Under the pieces are notes generated by a model, which saw only the letters and a list, made by a program, of their open reading frames with translations, was not told where the DNA came from and searched no databases. This document shows positions 17,850-26,125 of a DNA stretch of 64,000 nt, one piece after another; the first letter of the stretch is position 1; each line of letters starts with the position of its first letter. The DNA is taken from NCBI RefSeq assembly GCF_022347725.1, contig NZ_JAKRGB010000003.1, positions 186,001 to 250,000 of the forward strand, written 5' to 3'. Origin of the DNA: Ruegeria sp. Ofav3-42. GTDB taxonomy: Bacteria; Pseudomonadota; Alphaproteobacteria; Rhodobacterales; Rhodobacteraceae. The position numbers and the translations under genes were made by a program.

Positions 17850-19124
17850 TCAAGAACGAACTGCTTTCTTGGTACGTGGAAGAACCACACGGTAACAGGT
17901 GATTGCTGCAAATACGCTGGTGGCGACAATGAACGCGATTGCCCAGGCGACCTCGTGCATATGCGCCACACCCGCCAGAGCGGCAGAGAACAACACCCCG
18001 GAAATCCGGCAAATGCTTTTGACTGCAGCCGCTCCTTTGACCCGCTGGTCCTTGGGCGCGACATCCAGAAAATAAAGCTTTCTGGCGCTGCCGATCCCCG
18101 TCACCGCCACTGTCACAATGAACAAGGCAACGGCATGCAGATGCACCTCATGATCCATGCCCATAAAATGAACCGCCAAAAGCGCACCCCCGGTGAATGC
18201 AACCATCAGGTTCCCGACCACCATCACGGCGCGGTGTGATTTCATGTTTACAAACTGCCACAACGGGGCAGACACCAGATATCCCGACGCCGACGACACG
18301 ATCATGGCTGTCAGCCCCTTGGCCGAACTGTGATGAGCTTCGGCCGCGATCAGGGCGAAGAAGGGCACGGACAGCGAGACAACCACAAGCGGCATACGCA
18401 TAAGCATATATCGGCGGAACCAGGCCTCATCGAACATGGCAGCGATATCGGTGAAATTCTCGATGAACTTTCGCTTTTTCACGGGCCGCGGGTTGGCATT
18501 TTCCTCTGACGGCCCTGCATCCTCTGACATCATGAGGATCGACAGGCCGGATAAAACGAAAAAGGTCACAGAGACAGCGATGACTGCGGAATGGCGGGAA
18601 AACGGTGGGTTTTCCTTAGTGATCTCATGAACCAGCAGGACGATACCAATCGCCCCCAACCCACCGACGCCAAGCTGCAGGTAGTGCATGATCATCCGCG
18701 ATTTGGAGTGTACGTGATCCCCAAGCAGGTCGGTGAACATGAGCGACTGAATCTCTTCGATCACACCGATCAGGAAGAAGGCCGCCACAAAGGCCAGCCC
18801 GATGACCGGCACGACACCGGTCGCTGCAACGACCACGGCCATGACGAGGCAGGCGCCGATGGCAATTTCGGTCATAGCAATTGCGCGTTTCTTCCGTTCA
18901 CGCGCCGCAATCGGTTGCGCCAGAAACACGTCCGAAATCATGCTGCCAACCATGCGCACCGACACCAATGCCCCGGCTATGAACATCGGAAGCTCCAACG
19001 AGACCGCGAGAAACGGCAAAACGACGGACGGGCTGCCCAAAGTCCAGGCGACCTGGGATAAAATGCTTTGCCCGGCCAGGACCGGGACGTTTCTTTTGGA
19101 CGTGTCCTGAGCGATGTCCGTCAC
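17850..19124 (-). CDS. MFS-like permease
   Basis: This 424-residue protein has about 12 membrane segments in two halves, with a charged central loop (EDAGPSEENANPRPVKKRKF) near residues 200-220. The N half has SPSVVLPFLAVSLELPMFIAG, and the arginine/lysine-rich loop AARERKKRAIAM follows segment 2, as in major facilitator proteins. I cannot assign a substrate. It converges with argP (10 bases apart) and its upstream neighbour is the yebC terminator, so it is probably a single-gene transcript. Confidence 0.75.
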   Translation of the reverse strand: MTDIAQDTSKRNVPVLAGQSILSQVAWTLGSPSVVLPFLAVSLELPMFIAGALVSVRMVGSMISDVFLAQPIAARERKKRAIAMTEIAIGACLVMAVVVAATGVVPVIGLAFVAAFFLIGVIEEIQSLMFTDLLGDHVHSKSRMIMHYLQLGVGGLGAIGIVLLVHEITKENPPFSRHSAVIAVSVTFFVLSGLSILMMSEDAGPSEENANPRPVKKRKFIENFTDIAAMFDEAWFRRYMLMRMPLVVVSLSVPFFALIAAEAHHSSAKGLTAMIVSSASGYLVSAPLWQFVNMKSHRAVMVVGNLMVAFTGGALLAVHFMGMDHEVHLHAVALFIVTVAVTGIGSARKLYFLDVAPKDQRVKGAAAVKSICRISGVLFSAALAGVAHMHEVAWAIAFIVATSVFAAITCYRVVLPRTKKAVRS

Positions 19125-19244
19125 TCGCTTGTCTGTGTTTCTCCGTGCTCTGCGCAGCGTGTTCGCTGCACAGGGTCGAATAATCTAGTCTTTTCAGCAT
19201 ACTCACTTCAGCGCGACCGGCCAAGAACCCTATGTGCGCAATGC

Positions 19245-19271
19245 AAAAAACCCGGCCAGAGGCCGGGTTTT
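19245..19271 (-). terminator. terminator of yebC
   Basis: AAACCCGGCC-aga-GGCCGGGTTT is a perfect 10-bp stem, and on the minus strand it ends in six Ts. It begins about 25 bases after the yebC stop. Confidence 0.88.
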
Positions 19272-19294
19272 ACAAGCTTCTACCGCAATACGGG

Positions 19295-20035
19295 TCAGAG
19301 CTGCGCCATGACCTCATCCGTCGCTTCGAAATTCGTGGTCACGCGCTGAACATCATCATCGTCTTCCAGCGCATCAACCAGTTTCATCAGCTTCTGCATG
19401 TCTTCCAGACCCAGTTCAGTCGTCGTCGTGGGCTTCCAAACCAGCTTGGTGGACTCGGTTTCGCCCAGCGCCGCCTCGAGTGCGTTCGACACTTCGTTCA
19501 GGTCGGTATCGGCACACCAGATGATGTGACCTTCGTCCGAGCTTTCGACATCTTCGGCACCAGCCTCGATTGCCGCCTCAAATACTGTGTCCGCATCGCC
19601 TACGGTCGCCGTGTAGACCACTTCGCCCTTGCGTTCGAACATGAACCCAACCGAGCCGGTCTCACCCAGGTTCCCGCCATTCTTTGAAAAGGTCGAACGT
19701 ACAGTCGAAGCGGTGCGGTTGCGGTTGTCGGTCATCGTTTCGACGATCACCGCTACGCCGTTGGGGCCATAGCCCTCGTACCGGATTTCTTCGTAATCAT
19801 CGCCTTCGCCCGCCACCGATTTCTTGATCGCGCGGTCGATCACATCCTTGGGGACCGACTGCGACTTGGCCTCTTTTACGGCCAGACGCAGGCGCGGGTT
19901 CTTGTCAGGATCAGGGTCGCCCATCTTGGCGGCGACGGTGATTTCTTTCGACAGTTTGGAAAACAGTTTGGACCGCGCGGCGTCCTGACGCCCCTTGCGG
20001 TGCTGGATGTTGGCCCATTTGGAATGGCCTGCCAT
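19295..20035 (-). CDS. yebC: YebC/PmpR family protein
   Basis: This 246-residue protein begins [20 protein letters not shown], the invariant opening of the YebC family, followed by the three-domain body with [20 protein letters not shown] and a C-terminal acidic part ([16 protein letters not shown]). YebC proteins have been described as DNA-binding regulators and, more recently, as factors that help ribosomes through proline-rich stretches. They are cytoplasmic. Length is typical. It is alone, with its own strong terminator. Confidence 0.95.
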   Translation of the reverse strand: MAGHSKWANIQHRKGRQDAARSKLFSKLSKEITVAAKMGDPDPDKNPRLRLAVKEAKSQSVPKDVIDRAIKKSVAGEGDDYEEIRYEGYGPNGVAVIVETMTDNRNRTASTVRSTFSKNGGNLGETGSVGFMFERKGEVVYTATVGDADTVFEAAIEAGAEDVESSDEGHIIWCADTDLNEVSNALEAALGETESTKLVWKPTTTTELGLEDMQKLMKLVDALEDDDDVQRVTTNFEATDEVMAQL

Positions 20036-20145
20036 GATGCGTCCTCGTGATAGTGATTGCGTATTCGGCGCTCATATAGACGTTTGCAGGGCATGGGATC
20101 AAGGGAGCGGCTTGCGACAGCCCCCTCGACAGGTATGGTGGCGGC

Positions 20146-21918
20146 ATGACGTCAGACCAGATTATTCTTTTTGCCCTTTTCGCCACTGTATTTGGAATGC
20201 TGTTGTGGGGGAAATTTCGATACGACCTCGTGGCATTCACTGCCTTGTTGTTCGGAGTTGTTCTGGGCGTCGTGCCCGTCGATGACGCCTTTGCCGGGTT
20301 CGGGCACCCCGCTACCATCATCGTGGCGCTTGTCCTGGTCGTCTCAGCCGGGTTGGTGCGGTCGGGCGCGGTTTTTCTGATTACGCGCACACTGGTGGAT
20401 GCGTCGCGGGGACTGGGTGCGCATATCGCGCTGATGGGTGGGATCGGCGCTGTTCTGTCGGCCTTCATGAACAACGTGGCCGCGCTCGCGCTGCTGATGC
20501 CGGTCGATATCCAGACCGCACGCAAGGCGGGCCGGTCAGTTGGTCTGACTCTGATGCCGCTGAGTTTTGCCACCATCCTCGGGGGCATGGCCACGCTGAT
20601 CGGAACACCACCCAACATCATCATCGCCTCAATCCGTGCCGAGACGCTGGGCGAGCCGTTCCGCATGTTCGATTTCGCCCCGGTTGGTGGTTTGGCGGCA
20701 ATCGCCGGGCTGGCCTTTGTCTCGTTGGTTGGCTGGCGCCTGATCCCGAACCGTGGACCGCAGGAAGAAACTTCCGAAATGTTGGCTGAGTACATCGCCG
20801 AGCTCACCATACCACCCGAGTCGCCACAAATCGGCAAGCGTGTCAGCGAATTGTACGAAGCCGCCGAAAAATCAGATGTGGCCATCATCGGCCTGATCCG
20901 GGATGGCAAACGGCGCTATGGCAGGTCGACTCACGCGACAATCAAACCGGGCGACGCGCTGGTGCTGGAGGCCCGCCCCGAGGCGCTGGACGAATTTCGC
21001 GCTGCGTTGAACCTCGACTTTTCGGACACACGCCGGCAGGAACTTTTGACGGCTGAAGGGGACGGTCTCGAAGTGATCGAGGTGGTCGTACCGGTGAACT
21101 CCCGCGTCAGCGGGCGCACAGCGCAGGGGCTGGGATTGGCCTGGCGTCAGAGTACTGTTCTCATGGGCATTTCACGCCAGGGCCGCCGCATCACCGAGCA
21201 GGTGCGCAAAACGCAGATCGAGGCGGGGGATATCCTTCTGCTGCTCTGCCCGCGCGACCGGAGTGCCGATGTAACCGATTGGCTGGGATGTCTGCCGCTG
21301 GCTGAACGCGGGCTGAATGTTACCGCCAACGAAAAGGCTTGGCTGGCGATCGGTTTGTTTGCTGCCGCCGTAATGGCGGCCAGTGTCGGGCTGATCTACC
21401 TGCCCATCGCCTTGGGTCTGGTTGTGGTTGCGTATGTGCTGACCAAGATTATGCCGATTGCGGATATCTACAATCACATCGAATGGCCTGTGGTTGTGCT
21501 GCTTGGGTCGATGATCCCCTTGGGCAGCGCATTGGAAACATCCGGCGGCACCGAGCTGATCGCCAATGCACTGGTACAACTCACCGACGGCCTGCCCGCA
21601 TGGGCCATTCTGACAGTCCTTATGGTCGTCACCATGACGCTGTCGGATGTGCTGAACAACACGGCGACGGCCATCGTTGCGGCCCCGGTCGGCATACAAA
21701 TGGCACGCACGCTGGAGGTATCGCCCGATCCGTTCCTGATGACCGTCGCCGTGGCTGCCTCTGCTGCGTTCCTGACCCCAATTGGGCATAAGAACAACAC
21801 GTTGGTGCTTGGTCCCGGAGGCTATCATTTTGGCGACTACTGGCGCATGGGGTTACCGCTGGAAATCCTGATCGTTGCCGTTTCTGTCCCTTCGATCCTT
21901 GTGTTCTGGCCGCTGTGA
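20146..21918 (+). CDS. SLC13-type permease with RCK C-terminal domains
   Basis: This 590-residue inner membrane protein belongs to the citrate/sulfate-type SLC13 group with two TrkA-C (RCK C-terminal) domains between its membrane halves. The N half carries SAFMNNVAALALLMPV and GGMATLIGTPPNIIIAS; the C half carries LSDVLNNTATAIVAAPVGI and FLTPIGHKNNTLVLGPGGY, the paired ion-transporter signatures. Substrates may be sulfate, a dicarboxylate or another anion, driven by sodium or protons. A paralogue with the same build is at 26126. The next gene (GATase) starts 16 bases after it, so they may be co-transcribed. Confidence 0.87.
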   Translation: MTSDQIILFALFATVFGMLLWGKFRYDLVAFTALLFGVVLGVVPVDDAFAGFGHPATIIVALVLVVSAGLVRSGAVFLITRTLVDASRGLGAHIALMGGIGAVLSAFMNNVAALALLMPVDIQTARKAGRSVGLTLMPLSFATILGGMATLIGTPPNIIIASIRAETLGEPFRMFDFAPVGGLAAIAGLAFVSLVGWRLIPNRGPQEETSEMLAEYIAELTIPPESPQIGKRVSELYEAAEKSDVAIIGLIRDGKRRYGRSTHATIKPGDALVLEARPEALDEFRAALNLDFSDTRRQELLTAEGDGLEVIEVVVPVNSRVSGRTAQGLGLAWRQSTVLMGISRQGRRITEQVRKTQIEAGDILLLLCPRDRSADVTDWLGCLPLAERGLNVTANEKAWLAIGLFAAAVMAASVGLIYLPIALGLVVVAYVLTKIMPIADIYNHIEWPVVVLLGSMIPLGSALETSGGTELIANALVQLTDGLPAWAILTVLMVVTMTLSDVLNNTATAIVAAPVGIQMARTLEVSPDPFLMTVAVAASAAFLTPIGHKNNTLVLGPGGYHFGDYWRMGLPLEILIVAVSVPSILVFWPL

Positions 21919-21934
21919 CGGATAAGAGCCCCCC

Positions 21935-22669
21935 ATGAAACGATTTCTGATCCTGCAATTGCGCCCTGAAACCGACGCGTCCGATGCCGAATACGCATCG
22001 ATCCTGGACAAAACCGGGCTTGCACCCGAGCAAACCCATCGTATTCGATTGGATTGCGAGGAATTGCCCGATGATCTGGACGTCACGGATTATGCCGGGG
22101 TGATCGTCGGCGGCGGCCCCGGTTGCGTCAGTGACGACCCGGCGACAAAATCCGAGACCGACGCGCGCATTGAGGCGGCCATCATGGGATTAATGCCGCA
22201 GATCATCGCGCAGGATCATCCCTTTATGGGCTGCTGTTATGGGCTGGGCATTCTGGCCGCACACCTTGGGGGAAACGTCAGCAAAGACAAGTATGGCGAA
22301 CCCGTCGGCCCCTCGACCTGTCACCTGACAGAAGATGGCGCTCAAGATCCGCTGACGGCTGGACTGACGGGAACATTCGACGCTTTCGTAGGCCACAAGG
22401 AAGCGGTGCAAGCGCTGCCAGACGGGTGCGTCCACCTGCTGGCCTCGGACTCCTGTCCGTTTCAGATGATCCGCTGGGGGCAGAATGTCTACGCCACACA
22501 ATTCCACCCCGAAGCTGATGCGCGCGACTTTGAGCAACGCATCAATATCTACAAGAACCACGGCTATTTCCCGCCCGAGGACGCGCAGCGCCTGATCGAC
22601 ATGTGCCACGCAGCGGACGTCACGCAACCGGCCGAAATCCTCCGCAGATTTGCCGAACGCTACGGATGA
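21935..22669 (+). CDS. class I glutamine amidotransferase-like protein
   Basis: This 244-residue protein has the class I GATase fold of GMP-synthase type. The nucleophile elbow is MGCCYGLGILA, one cysteine of which is catalytic, and the histidine-glutamate pair is in ATQFHPEADAR. The oxyanion strand is VIVGGGPGCVSDD. Such single-domain enzymes hydrolyse glutamine or a gamma-glutamyl compound; the acceptor is unknown here. It follows the SLC13 permease by 16 bases. Confidence 0.85.
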   Translation: MKRFLILQLRPETDASDAEYASILDKTGLAPEQTHRIRLDCEELPDDLDVTDYAGVIVGGGPGCVSDDPATKSETDARIEAAIMGLMPQIIAQDHPFMGCCYGLGILAAHLGGNVSKDKYGEPVGPSTCHLTEDGAQDPLTAGLTGTFDAFVGHKEAVQALPDGCVHLLASDSCPFQMIRWGQNVYATQFHPEADARDFEQRINIYKNHGYFPPEDAQRLIDMCHAADVTQPAEILRRFAERYG

Positions 22670-22741
22670 CCTAACGGCGTTATTGCCTGATCCACGATCG
22701 CTCGCTTAGGGTGACCCGAACGGCTTTGGGAGGAGTTGTTC

Positions 22742-23599
22742 TTGGATCTTCTAATAAATGTCGGCCTGCCGTTGTCGCTGGCCATAATCATGTTGTCTCT
22801 GGGCGTTGGGCTCGAGGTTGCCGATTTCCGCCGCGTCTTTAACCGGCGCTACCCATTCGCCATCGGCGCGCTGAGTCAGGTTGTGCTGCTGCCGGTCGCG
22901 GCCTTCATCACGGTCAAACTGTTTGCCCTTCCACCCGAGATCGCGGTTGGCATCATGATCCTCAGCTTTTGCCCGGGTGGTGTGACCAGCAACATCCTGT
23001 CAAAGCTGGCCAAAGGGGATGTCGCCCTTTCGGTCAGTCTTACCGCCATCATCAGCCTGCTTTCGATGATGACCGTTCCATTCCTGGCCGCGTGGTCAGT
23101 GAGCTACTTTTTGGGCGATGCCGCGCCAGAGGTTTCGATCACAGGGCTGGCCATCGCCATGTTTCTTATCACCACGCTGCCCGTTGCCATCGGCGTAGCA
23201 CTTCGCAGCTTTGCAACAGGGTTTGCAAACAGGATCGAAGCGCCGCTTTCAAAGCTCGCGACCGTCCTGTTCGTGCTGATTGTTCTGGCGGCCCTGGCCG
23301 GAAACTGGCAGCTGTTCGTCGACAACCTCGGCGTCATGGGCGCCGGGTTGATCTCGCTGAACATCGCGTTGTTGCTGATCGGGCTGGGACTGGCGCGTGC
23401 CGCAGATCTGTCGTGGAAGGAAAGTAAAACGGTCTCAATCGAGACCGGCATACAAAACTCTACGCTTGGGATTACGCTGGCCGCGCTGATCACCGGGACT
23501 GAAAGCGGGTTCAGCCCGCTGGCACTGCCCTCGGCCGTGTACGGCATCACGATGTACGCCGTGGCGCTGCCGTTCATCCTGTGGTTCCGCCGCCGCTGA
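22742..23599 (+). CDS. bile acid:sodium symporter family transporter
   Basis: This 285-residue inner membrane protein matches the BASS/SBF family: nine or ten membrane segments, SLGVGLEVADFRRVFNRRYPF in the N half, FCPGGVTSNILSKLAKGD (a discontinuous, sodium-site motif) and ETGIQNSTLGITLAALI in the C half. These carriers take up bile acids or other organic anions with sodium. I chose the TTG at 22742 because AGGAG lies 6 bases before it; an upstream TTG lies directly against that site. The flavin dehydrogenase gene starts 11 bases after its stop, which suggests uptake and oxidation of one substrate. Confidence 0.85.
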   Translation: MDLLINVGLPLSLAIIMLSLGVGLEVADFRRVFNRRYPFAIGALSQVVLLPVAAFITVKLFALPPEIAVGIMILSFCPGGVTSNILSKLAKGDVALSVSLTAIISLLSMMTVPFLAAWSVSYFLGDAAPEVSITGLAIAMFLITTLPVAIGVALRSFATGFANRIEAPLSKLATVLFVLIVLAALAGNWQLFVDNLGVMGAGLISLNIALLLIGLGLARAADLSWKESKTVSIETGIQNSTLGITLAALITGTESGFSPLALPSAVYGITMYAVALPFILWFRRR

Positions 23600-23610
23600 A
23601 AGGACATAAC

Positions 23611-25272
23611 ATGACCAACAATTCTGCAGATGCCATCGTCGTGGGGGCCGGGTTGGCCGGGCTGGCAGCCGCCGCCGAGTTGGGCGATCGCGGCAAGAAG
23701 GTGATCGTGGTCGATCAGGAGCCCCAGCATTTCCTTGGTGGTCAGGCATTCTGGAGCCTCGGTGGGCTTTTCATGGTCGATACGCCCGAGCAGAGGCGAA
23801 TGGGCATCAAGGACAGTTATGACCTGGCCTTGCGCGACTGGATGGGAAGCGCACAGTTCGACCGCGATGAAGACGCGTGGCCCCGCAAATGGGCCGAGGC
23901 TTATGTGGAATTCGCGGCCGGCGAGATGCGCCCTTGGCTGCACGACATGGGCCTGCGTTGGTTCCCGATTGTCGGTTGGGCTGAACGGGGTGGCTCATAC
24001 GCAGATGGTCACGGAAACTCGGTTCCCCGTTTTCACATCACTTGGGGTACCGGTCCGGGTGTACTTGAACACTTTATTCGCCGTGTCCGCGAACACGTCA
24101 AAAACGGGTTGATCGAGCTGAGATTCCGCCATCAGGTCAGCCACATCATCATGCAGAACGGTGCGGCCAAAGGCGTTTCGGGCGAGGTTCTGGCCGACGA
24201 CACCGCGGCACACGGTTCCAAAACCAATCGCGACGAAGTTGGAGAGTTCGAGTTTTACGCCCCAGCTGTCATCGTGACATCGGGCGGTATCGGCGGCAAC
24301 TTTGAGATGGTGCGCAAAAACTGGCCGCGTGACCGGCTGGGTGAGCCGCCAAAGGACATGGTCGCAGGCGTGCCATTCCACGTCGACGGGCGTATGATTG
24401 GCATCAGCGAAAAGGCTGGCGGTCATGTAATCAACGGCGACCGTATGTGGCATTACACCGAAGGTGTGCGCAACTGGAACCCGATCTGGCCGTCACATGG
24501 CATCCGTATCCTGCCGGGCCCAAGCTCCATGTGGTTCGATGCCGAGGGAAACCGATTGAAGCCGCCGTGCCTGCCAGGTTTTGATACTTTGGGCACGCTG
24601 AAGGAAATCCTGAAGACCGGCCATGAATACAGCTGGTTCGTTCTGACCCAGAAGGTGATCAAGAAGGAATTCGCGCTGTCCGGGTCCGAACAGAATCCTG
24701 ATATGACCGACGGCGGTTGGAAAGAGGTTTTGTTCCAACGCATTCTGACCGGGTCCAAGGCCACCGCTCCGGTCGAGGCGTTCAAGGAACACGGCGAGGA
24801 TTTCATCGTCGCGAATACCCTGACCGAACTGGTCAGCGGAATGAACCATCTGGGCGGAGGTCTGATCGACGAAGCCCACCTGCGCGCCCAGATCGAGGCG
24901 CGGGATTCACAGATCGACAACCCCTTTACCAAAGACGCGCAGATGGCAGCCATTCTGGCAGCGCGCAACTATCGGGGGGATAAACTGATCCGGACCGCCA
25001 AGCCGCATAAGTTTCTTGATCCAGCCAACGGTCCGCTGATTGCGGTCAAACTGCATGTGCTGACGCGTAAAACGCTGGGTGGATTGCAGACTAATCTCGA
25101 CAGCCAAATGGTTGGCGCGGATGGTCAGGTTGTCCCCGGCCTGTTCGCCGCCGGAGAAGTCGCAGGATTTGGCGGTGGCGGCTACCACGGCTACAACGCA
25201 CTGGAGGGCTCGTTCTTGGGTGGCTGCATCTTTTCGGGTCGAAATGCCGGACGGTCTAGGGCCGTCGCTTGA
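23611..25272 (+). CDS. FAD-binding dehydrogenase of the 3-ketosteroid dehydrogenase/fumarate reductase type
   Basis: This 553-residue flavoprotein begins with a Rossmann motif IVVGAGLAGLAAAAELG and ends with the second FAD contact GLFAAGEVAGFGGGGYHGYN, a layout shared by fumarate reductase-like and ketosteroid dehydrogenases. The middle carries the FAD-binding/substrate stretch SGGIGGNFEMVRKNWP. I cannot give the substrate. The ATG at 23611 was chosen because AAAGGAC precedes it and a longer frame would overlap the transporter. It shares a transcript with the BASS transporter. Confidence 0.8.
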   Translation: MTNNSADAIVVGAGLAGLAAAAELGDRGKKVIVVDQEPQHFLGGQAFWSLGGLFMVDTPEQRRMGIKDSYDLALRDWMGSAQFDRDEDAWPRKWAEAYVEFAAGEMRPWLHDMGLRWFPIVGWAERGGSYADGHGNSVPRFHITWGTGPGVLEHFIRRVREHVKNGLIELRFRHQVSHIIMQNGAAKGVSGEVLADDTAAHGSKTNRDEVGEFEFYAPAVIVTSGGIGGNFEMVRKNWPRDRLGEPPKDMVAGVPFHVDGRMIGISEKAGGHVINGDRMWHYTEGVRNWNPIWPSHGIRILPGPSSMWFDAEGNRLKPPCLPGFDTLGTLKEILKTGHEYSWFVLTQKVIKKEFALSGSEQNPDMTDGGWKEVLFQRILTGSKATAPVEAFKEHGEDFIVANTLTELVSGMNHLGGGLIDEAHLRAQIEARDSQIDNPFTKDAQMAAILAARNYRGDKLIRTAKPHKFLDPANGPLIAVKLHVLTRKTLGGLQTNLDSQMVGADGQVVPGLFAAGEVAGFGGGGYHGYNALEGSFLGGCIFSGRNAGRSRAVA

Positions 25273-25278
25273 CGGCCC
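25259..25278. terminator. hairpin spanning a stop codon between convergent genes
   Basis: GGGCCGTC-gctt-GACGGCCC is a perfect 8-bp stem that includes the TGA of the FAD dehydrogenase. It lies against the 3' end of the converging gene that ends at 25287. No T-run follows, so two-way termination is possible but not certain. Confidence 0.5.
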
Positions 25279-25286
25279 ATTACGGC

Positions 25287-26027
25287 CTATTGTTGCCGGG
25301 CGAGTTGCACGACGGGTTGCCCGGCGCTGTCCAGTAACACCAGCGTATCGCCTTTGAAGGCATATGCGGTGACACCCTGCAGAGCTTTAAAAAACTGCCG
25401 TTCCACATCATCCAAGGGCGGCGGGCAGGCCATCAGCGTTGCCGCCATATTGTCCGGGAAATTGATCTTGTTGCCAGAGATTTCGGCCTGACCAGAAAAG
25501 CGATTGCATCCACCGCTGCCCGAGAATGCACCATCCTTAGCGAAAGAAAGCGACGGGCGCTTTTCAGTCTCAAGCGCGGCCCCATTTAGTCCGGTGGCCA
25601 TCCAGTTAGTGTCCTCCAGCGTAGCAGAACCCGCAGGTTGTGCTTTCACCAGAACCAAGTCTGTTGTGTTGCCGGAACCGTTTGTCAAAACCGGATAGGC
25701 GGTGTCTGTTGTGAACAACAACTTGTCGCCCTGGAAAATCGAGCCGCGCACCACGTAGCGCATCCCCTCCCGGATCAGCGCGTCATCATAGCTCAACTCG
25801 AACTGCGCGGGCACACCGGTCAACGCGTAACGCTTGGCCGACAGGGTCACCGACGGCGCGTCCGCGCGCGAGACATCCTGTAATTGCACATAAAGCGTCG
25901 CGTCGGGCGGAACCGCGATGCGTTCGCGATACGTGGCCGTACCTTCGATCGTTCCACCTGCGGCCGCGCCAGTCAGCACGGCAGAAATGGCTGCAGCCGT
26001 CAGCACAGTGTATCCGGTCTTGAGCAT
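25287..26027 (-). CDS. exported YbaY-like plus META-domain protein
   Basis: This 246-residue protein has a signal peptide (MLKTGYTVLTAAAISAVLTGAAA) with no lipobox cysteine. The first half (TIEGTATYRERIAVPPDATL, YVQLQDVSRADAPS) looks like the YbaY lipoprotein domain, and the second half (NWMATGLNGAALETEKRPSL, GSGGCNRFSGQAEI, MACPPPLDDVERQFFKAL) is a META/HslJ domain. Both are outer-membrane or periplasmic folds linked to envelope stress; HslJ is tied to novobiocin resistance. The fusion is of interest because the parts are usually separate. Confidence 0.8.
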   Translation of the reverse strand: MLKTGYTVLTAAAISAVLTGAAAGGTIEGTATYRERIAVPPDATLYVQLQDVSRADAPSVTLSAKRYALTGVPAQFELSYDDALIREGMRYVVRGSIFQGDKLLFTTDTAYPVLTNGSGNTTDLVLVKAQPAGSATLEDTNWMATGLNGAALETEKRPSLSFAKDGAFSGSGGCNRFSGQAEISGNKINFPDNMAATLMACPPPLDDVERQFFKALQGVTAYAFKGDTLVLLDSAGQPVVQLARQQ

Positions 26028-26125
26028 TGGCGTGCTCCTTCCTGTAAATTCACTTATTCAAAACATTGTGTGAGAATCAGAGTTTACAAGGACTTCGCAG
26101 GAAAACCAGCGGTTCTGCGCCGACT

